A DNA stretch of 41,323 nt, taken from positions 1 through 41,323 of the forward strand of contig JAUYAG010000145.1 of assembly GCA_030693575.1 (NCBI GenBank), read 5' to 3'. Source of the DNA: Brevundimonas sp. (GTDB taxonomy: Bacteria > Pseudomonadota > Alphaproteobacteria > Caulobacterales > Caulobacteraceae). Positions 30,881-39,607 of the stretch are shown here, piece after piece. The notes below the pieces were generated by a model. The model was given only the letters and a program-made list of their open reading frames with translations. It was not told the DNA's origin and did no database searches. Position 1 is the first letter of the stretch, and each line of letters opens with the position of its first letter. A program made the translations under genes and the position numbers.

Positions 30881-31464
30881 GCGCCGCCCATCGCACGAAC
30901 CTGCCGGTGGCGGAAGCATTCCACGCCGTGATCATTGACCATGCCGACCGCCTGCATGAAGGCGTAGACGATCACCGGGCCGCAGAAGGTGAAGCCCCGC
31001 TTCTTCAGGGCCTTCGCCATCGCTTCGGATTCCGGCGTGGCCACGGGGCGGCCGCCGCTGTCAGGCCAGGAATTCTGGATCGGCGCGCCGCCGACGAAGG
31101 ACCAGAGCCATTCGGAGAAGTCCTCGCCGCTGTCGCGCATCTCCAGCCAGATCCGGGCGCCCTTGATGGCGCTGTTGATCTTGGCCCGCGAGCGGATGAT
31201 GCGGGCGTCGCCCAGCAGGCGCTCGATGTCGGCCTCGCCGTAGCGGGCGATGATCTCCGGGTCGAAGCCGTCGAAGGCGTCGCGCATGTCTTCGCGTTTC
31301 CTCAGGATGGTGATCCAGGCCAGGCCAGCCTGGAAGCCGTCCAGCACCAGCTTTTCCCACAGGGCGCGGGCGTCGTACTCGGGCACGCCCCACTCCTCGT
31401 CGTGATAGGCGACGTAGAGAGGATCGGTCCCGCACCAGGCGCAGCGGTGGAGTGAGTCGGACAT
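30877..31464 (-). CDS. tag: DNA-3-methyladenine glycosylase I
   Basis: [37 protein letters not shown]-like block, [26 protein letters not shown]. Confidence 0.97.
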   Translation of the reverse strand: MSDSLHRCAWCGTDPLYVAYHDEEWGVPEYDARALWEKLVLDGFQAGLAWITILRKREDMRDAFDGFDPEIIARYGEADIERLLGDARIIRSRAKINSAIKGARIWLEMRDSGEDFSEWLWSFVGGAPIQNSWPDSGGRPVATPESEAMAKALKKRGFTFCGPVIVYAFMQAVGMVNDHGVECFRHRQVRAMGGA

Positions 31465-31488
31465 GGGCGCAGGGTAGCGGATCAGGCG

Positions 31489-31521
31489 CAAAAAAGGGCC
31501 GCGTCCCGGAAGACGCGGCCC
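31489..31521 (-). terminator. Rho-independent terminator downstream of the 31544-31897 gene
   Basis: Minus strand GGGCCGCGTC-ttccgg-GACGCGGCCC followed by TTTTTT. Confidence 0.93.
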
Positions 31522-31543
31522 TTGTCTTCGCCCGACCGAAGGA

Positions 31544-31897
31544 TCAGCCGGCGGTGTAGCGGTATTCGGTGATCTCGCAGACATTGATGCGGTAGCGGAT
31601 CAGTTCGTCGCCATCAGCAAAACGGGCCTTGAAGTCATAGATGCAGGCACCGGTGCCGTCGTCGATATTGATCCGGACCCGGGCACCGCTGGGCAGCACG
31701 TCCTGACCGAGAATGTCTTCCTCCCAGTTGTTCCGGCCCGAGTTGGAGGCGTAGAAATGGGTCATGGTGACGCCGGTGGCGTTGATGATGGTGACGCGAC
31801 GGTCCTGGCCGTCGTTGGACTGGAAGCCCATCGTCCCGAAGGCGACGGCGGAAATGGCGGCCGCCAGTACGGCGCGGCGTGCGAAAGCCTTGAACAT
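31544..31897 (-). CDS. Secreted protein of unknown function
   Basis: Signal peptide; VTIINATGVTMTHFYASNSGRNNWEEDILGQDVLPSGARVRINIDDGTGACIYDFKARFADG...NVCEITEYRY. Confidence 0.8.
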   Translation of the reverse strand: MFKAFARRAVLAAAISAVAFGTMGFQSNDGQDRRVTIINATGVTMTHFYASNSGRNNWEEDILGQDVLPSGARVRINIDDGTGACIYDFKARFADGDELIRYRINVCEITEYRYTAG

Positions 31898-32100
31898 TTT
31901 ACGGATCCTTTGAGGGATGCGCCCCCTGCGCAACTTCGACCTAACGCCGATGTTTGACCCGTGTCGAGAAGGTGGCGAGATAATTCAGCAGATGCTGAAA
32001 CTCCGGCGCCCCGGAGCCGGTGCGCCATGAATTGCCGCGCGCTGCGATCATCGAGGGGCGCTCTCGCGGATCCGTGCTAGAGGGGCGAGGTCACCCATCG

Positions 32101-33321
32101 ATGGATTTCCGCCCCATGCCAGGCAAACCGGCGCGTCTGCTTGCCGCTCTGCTGGCGGCCTCGCTCTGGCTCGCCGGGTGCGGCACCATCGACCGGCCGG
32201 ACCAGGGCGTTCTGCGTCTGACCAACCAGACCTGGCGGCCGACCGAGGATCCCCGCATACGGGCCGGCGATATCGTCCGCATCGAGGCCCTGGCGGAGCA
32301 GGTCGGAGACCGGCTGTGGGTGGCGTCGGAGGGCCGGTCCATCCTCGCCCTGTCCGGCGGCGGCGCCAATGGAGCCTATGGCGCCGGGGTGCTGGTGGGC
32401 TGGACCGAGAGCGGGACCCGTCCCGAGTTCAGCGTTGTCACCGGCGTCAGCACCGGGGCGCTGGCGGCGCCATTCGCCTTTCTCGGCCCCGAGTGGGACG
32501 ACGAACTGAGGAGCGCCTATGCCGAGGGCCGTACCGGCGGCCTGCTGGGCTGGCGCAGCTTCGCGGCGCTGGCCGCGCCGGGGCTGTTCGATTCCGGCGT
32601 GCTGGAGGATCTCGTCGCGGACTACGTTACGCCGGAGCTGTTGCGTGAGATCGCGATCGAGCACGAGAAGGGCCGGCGGCTGCTGATCGTGACCACCAAT
32701 CTGGACGCGCAGGAAACGGTCATCTGGGACATGGGCGTGTTGGCCAGCCAGGGCGGGGACCAGGCCGTCGAACTGTTCCGGAAAGTCCTGCTGGCGTCCG
32801 CCAGCATTCCCGGCGTCTTCCCCCCGGTCATGATCCCGGGCGTCGACGAGCAGGGGCGGCTGGTCGAGGAGATGCACGTCGACGGTGGGGTCGTCACACC
32901 CTTTCTCGGCATTCCGGAAAGTCTGCTGACGGTGACCACCCCGACGCAGGCACCGGAGGGAACCGCCCTGTATGTCCTGATCAATGGCCAGACCGGACGG
33001 ACCCAGGCGATCACGCGCGGGACCCTGTCCGCCATTCTGGCCCGCGCCTATGACACGATGAGCAAGGCGAGCCTTCGTACCAGCCTCACGGTCAACCTGG
33101 CGTTTGCCCAGCGCAATGGCCTGAGCCTTCATGTTGCTGCCATACCCGACGGCGTCGAGGCGTCGAGCCTCGATTTCAACCCCGCGTCCATGGCGGGCCT
33201 TTTCGAGCGGGGCCGGGCCGCGGCCGCGAGCGGGCTGGCCTGGTCCGAACTGGAGGGGTCCGTGCCGGACCCGGTCCCCGGGCCGGTGGAACCGGGGCCG
33301 CCGCCCGCGGTGCCGGATTAG
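32101..33321 (+). CDS. Patatin-like phospholipase lipoprotein
   Basis: Lipobox LAGC; oxyanion GGGANGAYGAG; GVSTG nucleophile elbow; DGG motif. Confidence 0.93.
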   Translation: MDFRPMPGKPARLLAALLAASLWLAGCGTIDRPDQGVLRLTNQTWRPTEDPRIRAGDIVRIEALAEQVGDRLWVASEGRSILALSGGGANGAYGAGVLVGWTESGTRPEFSVVTGVSTGALAAPFAFLGPEWDDELRSAYAEGRTGGLLGWRSFAALAAPGLFDSGVLEDLVADYVTPELLREIAIEHEKGRRLLIVTTNLDAQETVIWDMGVLASQGGDQAVELFRKVLLASASIPGVFPPVMIPGVDEQGRLVEEMHVDGGVVTPFLGIPESLLTVTTPTQAPEGTALYVLINGQTGRTQAITRGTLSAILARAYDTMSKASLRTSLTVNLAFAQRNGLSLHVAAIPDGVEASSLDFNPASMAGLFERGRAAAASGLAWSELEGSVPDPVPGPVEPGPPPAVPD

Positions 33322-33333
33322 GAGAGCGACCGC

Positions 33334-33990
33334 TCAGCCGAGCTCGGCGAACGCCCGTACCGGAAACGTCCCGAACGCCTTCACCTTCGGCGGCGCCGCC
33401 GTGAACCGGAAACCGGCGTCCGGCAGCAGCTCCAGCCCGCGCATATGCTCGCAGATCGGTATGCCGGCGCCGAGCAGCAGGGTGTGGGCCGGCCGCGCGC
33501 GCGTGCGGGTGTCGTCGATATTGTGGGAGTCGATGCCCACAAGCGCCGCGCCGGCGTCGACCAGCAAGGCGGCGGCCGCTTCCGTGAGGAAGGGATGGTC
33601 CTCGAAATAGGCGTCGGTGCGCCAGTGCCGGGCCCAGCCGGTGTGGACCAGGACGGCCTTGCCGCGCACGTCGACCCCTGTGAACCGGTCGGCGTCGATC
33701 GCCTGCAGGCCAGGAACGCGCACCACCAGGCCGGGCAGGGCGGCGACGCGCTCAAGACCGACGTCGCTCAAATCCTCGCCGTCGGCGTAGCGGTGGAAGG
33801 GCGTGTCCAGATAGGTGCCGGTGTTGCCGACCATCTCGATCCGCCCGATCTGGAATTCGGTTCCAGGGTCATAGGTGGCGCGCGAGGCCTCGCGGCTCAG
33901 ATGGTCGCACACCAGCGGTGCCGGCAGACCCTTGTAGGTGACCATGCCGGCTTCGATGGTGTGGCTGAGGTCGATCAGGCGACGGGTCAT
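33334..33990 (-). CDS. Cyclase-family protein (kynurenine formamidase-like)
   Basis: LIDLSHTIEAGMVTYKGLP, GNTGTYLDTPFHRY, GIDSHNIDD. Confidence 0.88.
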   Translation of the reverse strand: MTRRLIDLSHTIEAGMVTYKGLPAPLVCDHLSREASRATYDPGTEFQIGRIEMVGNTGTYLDTPFHRYADGEDLSDVGLERVAALPGLVVRVPGLQAIDADRFTGVDVRGKAVLVHTGWARHWRTDAYFEDHPFLTEAAAALLVDAGAALVGIDSHNIDDTRTRARPAHTLLLGAGIPICEHMRGLELLPDAGFRFTAAPPKVKAFGTFPVRAFAELG

Positions 33991-34778
33991 GACGGCATCC
34001 ATCCGGGCCGCCGGACTTCGACGGCCTTGCCCTCGACGGTCAGGGTGCCCTCCAGCCGGTCCAGCCTCAGCAGGGCCATGGCGGTGCCGTCGCGGCCGCT
34101 CAGCATCTCGCCGGCGCGGAGTTCGCCGTTCAGCACCTCGGCGCCGAAGGGGGGCGGGGCACCTTCGAAGGTGATCGGCAACATGCGGGTCTTGATCGCG
34201 CCGCGGCGTTTCATCCGCGAGGTGGTTTCCTGGCCGACGAAACAGCCTTTCTGGAAGTCGATCCCGTTCAGCAGGTCGAAATTGGCCTCGATCACATAGG
34301 TCTTGTCGGGCACCGTGTCGGCCGCCGGGTCGGGAACGCCGAGCGAGAGGCGGTGGGCGTTGTAGTCGTCCTCGCTCGCATTGACCGCCGGCTCCCCGCC
34401 GAGGCCGCGTCCGCCGAGGTCGGGGACGCGTGGGTCGGCGATGAAGCCGTCCGGCAGGTCGCCGCCGAACGCCGCAAAGACCGGCCTGTCGTCGGCTTCG
34501 ACTGTGACCTGCGCCCGTAAACGGTACATGGCCAGCCGTTGCAGCAGGGCGTCGCGACGGTCGGCGGCGACATCGAGCACGACGGCTTCAGGCTCGCCCC
34601 ACAGGAACAGGTCGAACAGGAGCCGGCCCGGCGGCGACAGCAGCGCCCCGAAGCGCAGTTCGCCGGGCGACAGGGTCTCGACGTCCTGGGTCAGAAGATT
34701 GTGCAGGAAGGGACGGGCGTCGGGGCCCGAGACCCGGATCAGGGCGCGACTGTCGAGGCGGGCGATACGGACGGTCAT
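33987..34778 (-). CDS. ygfZ: YgfZ/GcvT-like folate-binding protein
   Basis: RFGALLSPPGRLLFDLFLW; diagnostic QKGCFVGQETTSRMKRRG. Confidence 0.94.
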   Translation of the reverse strand: MTVRIARLDSRALIRVSGPDARPFLHNLLTQDVETLSPGELRFGALLSPPGRLLFDLFLWGEPEAVVLDVAADRRDALLQRLAMYRLRAQVTVEADDRPVFAAFGGDLPDGFIADPRVPDLGGRGLGGEPAVNASEDDYNAHRLSLGVPDPAADTVPDKTYVIEANFDLLNGIDFQKGCFVGQETTSRMKRRGAIKTRMLPITFEGAPPPFGAEVLNGELRAGEMLSGRDGTAMALLRLDRLEGTLTVEGKAVEVRRPGWMPS

Positions 34779-34862
34779 GGGCCCTAGATAGGGCGCGTCG
34801 CGGCTGTGGACCATGCCCGCATGTCGTCTGCTGCGACGAGAGAATCCGTATACGGTGCGTCC

Positions 34863-35822
34863 ATGACGGGACGTTTCCCCATTCTCTACATCGCCGAGGC
34901 GGACGCGAGCGACGCGATCCTGTCGTCGGGGGTGCTCGCCTGTATGGTCGAGGCCATGCCGCAGGCGAGCTTCACCGTCGTCGGCTCGCCGAAGAGCGCG
35001 CCCCTGTTCGCCGACACGCCGCGTCTGGATCGGCTGATCGTTCTGGAGCGCGACAGCCGGCTGGACTGGCTGGGGCTGTGGAACAAGGTTCGGGAGACGA
35101 AATGGGGCCTGGTCGTCGACATGCGCGGCACCACCCTGTCCAGCAAGCTGAAGCGGCAGAAGCGCGCGGTTCGCGGGGCCTGGGAGGCGGGGGTCCATGC
35201 GGTCGAACAGGCAGCGCGGGTCCTCCAGCTCGAGGAGATCCCGGCACCGAAGCTGTTTGTCTCGGAGGCGACCCGCGCGGCCGCCGACGCCCTGATCCCG
35301 GCCGAGGGTGTTCCTATCCTCGCGATCGGTCCCGGCGCGGACTGGATGGGGAAGGTCTGGCCGTCCGAGCGCTACGCCAAGGTGGCGGTGGCTCTGGTCG
35401 GTGACGGCGGGCCGCTGGAAGGCGGTCGGGTCATCGTGGTCGGCGACGAGAACGCCCGCGACACGGCCCACGTCATCCGCCTGTCCCTGCCGCGCAACCG
35501 GGTGACCGAACTGCAGGGGCGGCTGGGTCGGCTGGAGACGGTCGCGGCCGTGGGTCGGGCGGCGCTCTATGTCGGGGCGGATACGATCTGGACGGACCTG
35601 GCCGTGGCCGCCGGGGTGCCTGTGGTCGCGGCCTTCGGACCGTCGGATGAGGCGGAGCACGGGCCCTGGGGCGGGATCGCGGTGCGGGGGCCGCGCTCGG
35701 TCGAAGAGTTCCGCAAGATCGACCCCAATCTCAATCAGGCCATCCTGCATATGCATGACCTGCCCGCCGACCGGGTGCTGAAGGCGGCGACCACGCTGCT
35801 GGCGCGACATCCAGCCGTCTAG
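34863..35822 (+). CDS. Glycosyltransferase family 9 (heptosyltransferase-like)
   Basis: LAIGPGADWMGKVWPSERYAKVA, YVGADTIWTDLAVAAGVPVVAAFGPSD. Confidence 0.87.
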   Translation: MTGRFPILYIAEADASDAILSSGVLACMVEAMPQASFTVVGSPKSAPLFADTPRLDRLIVLERDSRLDWLGLWNKVRETKWGLVVDMRGTTLSSKLKRQKRAVRGAWEAGVHAVEQAARVLQLEEIPAPKLFVSEATRAAADALIPAEGVPILAIGPGADWMGKVWPSERYAKVAVALVGDGGPLEGGRVIVVGDENARDTAHVIRLSLPRNRVTELQGRLGRLETVAAVGRAALYVGADTIWTDLAVAAGVPVVAAFGPSDEAEHGPWGGIAVRGPRSVEEFRKIDPNLNQAILHMHDLPADRVLKAATTLLARHPAV

Positions 35823-35854
35823 ATCGTTCCCCCGCGCAGAGCTAAGGGACGCGC

Positions 35855-37186
35855 ATGACCCAGACATATGACCTGATCGTCCGCGGTGGCGAAGTGGCCA
35901 ATCATGCGGGGCGCGGCATGGCCGACGTCGGCGTGATCGACGGGCGGATCGCCTTTGTCGGTGACCTGTCGCAGGCCTCGGCGGGCGAGACCGTGGACGC
36001 GAAGGGCCTGACGGTCCTGCCGGGCGTCATCGACACCCAGGTCCATTTCCGCGAACCGGGACTGGAGTGGAAGGAAGACCTCGAGAGCGGCAGCCGCTCG
36101 GCGGCGCTCGGCGGGGTTACGGCCGTGTTCGAAATGCCGAACACCGAGCCCAATACGACCGATCCGGACACTCTCGCGGACAAGCTGGCCCGGGCGCGGG
36201 ACCGGATGTGGACGGACCATGCCTTCTACATCGGCGGCACGCACGGCAATGCGAAACACCTCGCCGAGCTCGAGCGGCTGCCGGGCTGCTGCGGGGTCAA
36301 GGTGTTCATGGGGGCGTCGACCGGCACCCTGCTGGTCGCCGACGACGACGGGGTGCGCGAGGTGCTGCGCCATGTGAAGCGGCGCGCGACCTTCCATTCC
36401 GAGGACGAATACCGGCTGGTCGAACGGCGTCCGCTGGCCCGGACCGGCGACTGGACCAGCCATCCCGAGGTGCGGGACGCCGAGAGCGCGATCCGCTCGA
36501 CGCGGCGGCTGGTGGCCCTGGCGCGCGAGGTCGGGGCGCGGATCCATGTGCTGCACGTCTCGACGGCGGAGGAGGTGCGGTTCCTCGCCGACCACAAGGA
36601 CGTGGCCACGGCCGAGGTGACGCCGCAGCACCTGACGCTGGACGGGGATGAGGCCTATGCCCGGCTGAAAGGCTATGCCCAGATGAACCCGCCGATCCGC
36701 AATGCCGCCCATATCGCTGGCCTGTGGACCGGGATCGAGCACGGGGTGTTCGACGTGCTGGGCTCGGATCACGCGCCGCACACGATCGAGGAAAAGGCCA
36801 AACCCTATCCAGCCTCGCCGTCGGGCATGCCGGGGGTGCAGACGCTGGTGCCGGTGATGCTCACCCATGTCGCCCACGGGCGGCTGAGCCTCGACCGGTT
36901 CATCGACCTGACCTCCCACGGCGCCAACCGGGTGTTCGGCATCGCCGGCAAGGGCCGGATGGCCGAGGGCTATGACGCCGACCTGACGCTGGTCGATCTG
37001 AAGGCGAAACACGTGCTCAGCCACGCCGACATGGCCAGCCGCTGCGGCTGGACCCCGTTCGACGGCTTTGAGGCGACGGGCAAGGCGATGGGGACCATCG
37101 TCCGGGGCCGGGTGGTGATGAAGGACGGCGAGCTGGTCGGGACGGCGCACGGTCGCCCCGTCCGCTTCCAGGAGACCCTGTCCTAG
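35855..37186 (+). CDS. Dihydroorotase (allantoinase/hydantoinase superfamily)
   Basis: LPGVIDTQVHFREPGLEWKEDLESGSRSAALGGVTAVFEMPNT, LHVSTAEEV, LGSDHAPHT. Confidence 0.93.
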   Translation: MTQTYDLIVRGGEVANHAGRGMADVGVIDGRIAFVGDLSQASAGETVDAKGLTVLPGVIDTQVHFREPGLEWKEDLESGSRSAALGGVTAVFEMPNTEPNTTDPDTLADKLARARDRMWTDHAFYIGGTHGNAKHLAELERLPGCCGVKVFMGASTGTLLVADDDGVREVLRHVKRRATFHSEDEYRLVERRPLARTGDWTSHPEVRDAESAIRSTRRLVALAREVGARIHVLHVSTAEEVRFLADHKDVATAEVTPQHLTLDGDEAYARLKGYAQMNPPIRNAAHIAGLWTGIEHGVFDVLGSDHAPHTIEEKAKPYPASPSGMPGVQTLVPVMLTHVAHGRLSLDRFIDLTSHGANRVFGIAGKGRMAEGYDADLTLVDLKAKHVLSHADMASRCGWTPFDGFEATGKAMGTIVRGRVVMKDGELVGTAHGRPVRFQETLS

Positions 37187-38109
37187 CGGCGTTCCAGAAT
37201 GAAGCCGGCCACGTCCTCGACCACGCCCGGAGCCAGTGGCAGGGTCGGGTCGCTGTAGGTGGCGATATTGGCCGCGCGGTCGGCCGGGGCCAGCTTCAGC
37301 AGGTGGCTGACCCCCTCCCAGATCGCCAGTCGGGCGCCAGGGCGGGCGGCGGCCAGGGCCTCAGCATCAGTCAGGCCGACCTGGATGTCCGCCGTGCCCT
37401 GACCGATCATGACAGGCCCCGGGTAGGCGGCGACCAGCGCCGCCGGATCCAGCGGCAGCCACGAGATCATGTAGGGCTGGACCGAAGGGCGGAAGAGGGC
37501 GGCCAGTTGGGGCGGGACATCCGTGACCGGGCGTCCGGCCTCAAGCTCGGCGAGGATGGCCACGGCCTGACTCCGCAGGGGCTCGGGGGCGTTCGCCAGT
37601 TGCTCGCGCAGGACAGCACCGATCGGACGGCCCGCGCCGGCCAGCAGCACGAGGCCGCAGACAGCGTCGTCTCCGTTGGCGACGGCCGCCAGGGCGACCA
37701 GCGCCCCCTCGCTGTGCCCGATCAGCCAGGCACACGGTTGGCCGGTCAGCCGGGCGGTCTCGGCAGCCCAGGCGCCGGCGTCGTTCGAATAGTCGGTGAA
37801 AAGCAGATCGGCTTCCGCCATGCCGGGGTAGGCGCTTGCGCCGATGCCCCGCTTGTCGGCGCGGAGGCTGGCGATTCCCTGTTCTGCCAGCCCCTCGGCG
37901 AGCAGGCGGTAGCTGGAGGATGAGACGCCGAGCGGGCTGTTGCCATCCCGGTCGGTAGGCCCGGAGCCGGCGATGATCAGGGCCGCCGCGCGGGTCGGGC
38001 CTTCGGGCGTCAGCAGGGTCGCGTGCAGGGCGGCCGGTGCCCTGGTCATGACGACCTCGGTCGAGATCGGGTCAGCCAGCAGGGCGGCGGCGAGGATGAG
38101 GCTGAACAT
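37183..38109 (-). CDS. Alpha/beta hydrolase with short N-terminal signal-like segment
   Basis: GSGPTDRDGNSPLG, LRADKRGIGAS, LIGHSEGALVA, GVSHLLK. Confidence 0.9.
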   Translation of the reverse strand: MFSLILAAALLADPISTEVVMTRAPAALHATLLTPEGPTRAAALIIAGSGPTDRDGNSPLGVSSSSYRLLAEGLAEQGIASLRADKRGIGASAYPGMAEADLLFTDYSNDAGAWAAETARLTGQPCAWLIGHSEGALVALAAVANGDDAVCGLVLLAGAGRPIGAVLREQLANAPEPLRSQAVAILAELEAGRPVTDVPPQLAALFRPSVQPYMISWLPLDPAALVAAYPGPVMIGQGTADIQVGLTDAEALAAARPGARLAIWEGVSHLLKLAPADRAANIATYSDPTLPLAPGVVEDVAGFILERR

Positions 38110-38133
38110 GGCGGGTCTCCGGTTGGAACGGGA

Positions 38134-38811
38134 TCAGAAGGGCTGGCGGTCGGGATCGGTGCGCCACACGCGCCAGCTTTCGATTGCAGCCAGGAGGGCG
38201 GCGGCGACAATGGCGGCGAGCAGGGCATAGAGGCCGAGGGGGCGGGGCGCGAAGGGCGCGGTCAGCAGTCCGGCCAGGCCGATGATGAAGAACAGCCTGC
38301 CCGCAAGCCGGTTGGACCGGTCCCACGCCAGCCGGCTCTTGAAAGCCCAGGGCGTACGTATGCCGACGACCGGATTGGGGCCGACGCGACCGAGGAAGGC
38401 GCCCATCAGCAGGATGACGAGGCTGATCAGGGCCATGGGCAGGGCGCCGCCGATGTCGGTTGTGCCGGACAGGCTTGCGGAGGCAATGAGCAGGCCGATC
38501 AGGGGAAGGCTGAGTACCACCACCAGCTGGGCGTAGCCCAGGGCGCGGCGGCGGGCGGGATCCTCCGCCCGATCGGCGGCCAGGCCCATGCCGCCGCCGA
38601 GCAGCAGCGTCAGCAGGGCCATGCCGAGGAGGACGCTGCCAACGACTTCGCGCGTGCCCCAGTCATCGGCCTGACCGGAGGCGTTCCAGTGGACGGGCAG
38701 CAGTTCCGTGGGGCCGGCGAGGAAGGTCCAGGCGCCCAGCCCGCCGACCATCAGGCTGAGAGCGACCGTCGCCAGATTGAGGGCCGAACCGGATTTGGGT
38801 GGTGTGGTCAT
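38134..38811 (-). CDS. SdpI-like membrane protein (DUF1648 / SdpI family)
   Basis: LLPVHWNASGQADDWGTR N-terminal signature; multiple TMs; VGPNPVVGIRTPWAFKSRLAWDRSNRLAGRLFF. Confidence 0.93.
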   Translation of the reverse strand: MTTPPKSGSALNLATVALSLMVGGLGAWTFLAGPTELLPVHWNASGQADDWGTREVVGSVLLGMALLTLLLGGGMGLAADRAEDPARRRALGYAQLVVVLSLPLIGLLIASASLSGTTDIGGALPMALISLVILLMGAFLGRVGPNPVVGIRTPWAFKSRLAWDRSNRLAGRLFFIIGLAGLLTAPFAPRPLGLYALLAAIVAAALLAAIESWRVWRTDPDRQPF

Positions 38812-39092
38812 GTCTTGTCTCCCGTTTCCTCCCGGCCCGCGCCGGTCATGGCCAGCAGGAAGGCCAGGGCCTCCTCCACCGCCGAAATCTCGAGCCGGTA
38901 GCGGATCGAGGCGCCCTCGCGCTCGGGCGAGACCAGTCCCGCTTCCTTGAGCGCATTGAGATGGCCGGTGATGGTCGGCCAGCTCATGTCGAAGGCGGCG
39001 GCGATGTCGCCGGACGCCATCGGTCCCTTGCGCAGCATGTCGATGATGCGGCGGCGGACAGGGTGGGACAGGGCTTTGAACAGCGCGTTCAT
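38808..39092 (-). CDS. ArsR-type autorepressor, SdpR-like
   Basis: MNALFKALSHPVRRRIIDMLRKGPMASGDIAAAFDMSWPTITGHLNALKEAGLVSPEREG; overlaps sdpI by ATGA. Confidence 0.94.
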   Translation of the reverse strand: MNALFKALSHPVRRRIIDMLRKGPMASGDIAAAFDMSWPTITGHLNALKEAGLVSPEREGASIRYRLEISAVEEALAFLLAMTGAGREETGDKT

Positions 39093-39105
39093 AGGAAGAA
39101 GGCTA

Positions 39106-39123
39106 ATTAGGAAGTGTCCTAAT
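39106..39123. promoter_or_regulatory. Putative operator of the sdpR operon
   Basis: ATTAGGA-agtg-TCCTAAT perfect 7-bp inverted repeat 14 bp upstream of the sdpR start. Confidence 0.65.
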
Positions 39124-39167
39124 ATCAAGAGTTACTTTGGAACATGACCAAGTGGCTGATTGATCGG

Positions 39168-39545
39168 TTAGATCGAGAAACTCACCCCGCAGCCGCAGCT
39201 GGACGCCGCGTTGGGATTGCGCACCACGAACTGCGCCCCGGCCAGGTCGTCGACGAAGGCGATCTCGGAGCCCTTGAGGAAGGGCAGGGAGACGGGGTCC
39301 ACGACGGCCGCCTGGCCGTCGGCCGCGATGCGGATGTCGTCGGCTTCGGCGGTTTCGACCAGTTCGAACCGGTACTGGAAGCCGGAGCAGCCGCCGCCGT
39401 CGACGGCGACGCGGAGCAGGACCGGGTGACCCTCGGCCGCGCCCAGCTCGGCCAGCCGTTTGGCGGCGCTGTCGGACAGCGACAGGCCGTGACCGCCGGC
39501 GGACGGGGATATCTGGAACAGGGGCTCGGATTGGACGGTGCTCAC
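39168..39545 (-). CDS. Iron-sulfur cluster insertion protein (HesB/IscA/ErpA family)
   Basis: LRVAVDGGGCSGFQYRFEL and C-terminal SSCGCGVSFSI; GTG start. Confidence 0.95.
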   Translation of the reverse strand: MSTVQSEPLFQISPSAGGHGLSLSDSAAKRLAELGAAEGHPVLLRVAVDGGGCSGFQYRFELVETAEADDIRIAADGQAAVVDPVSLPFLKGSEIAFVDDLAGAQFVVRNPNAASSCGCGVSFSI

Positions 39546-39607
39546 GGGGGGTATATGAGGCGTAGAGGGCCGATCGCAAAGGCCCGGATCCGAAAGAGCG
39601 GCTGACC

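Noticed and set aside
28745-31464. Restriction-modification or BREX/DISARM-type defence island around the methyltransferase
   Set aside because: Neighbours are pyk, a small TM protein, rnhB and tag; no endonuclease, helicase or phosphatase defence components.
33987-35867. Full 626-aa version of the YgfZ ORF
   Set aside because: The N-terminal extension is antisense to the GT9 gene; MTVRIARLDSRALIRV at 34778 is the sensible start.
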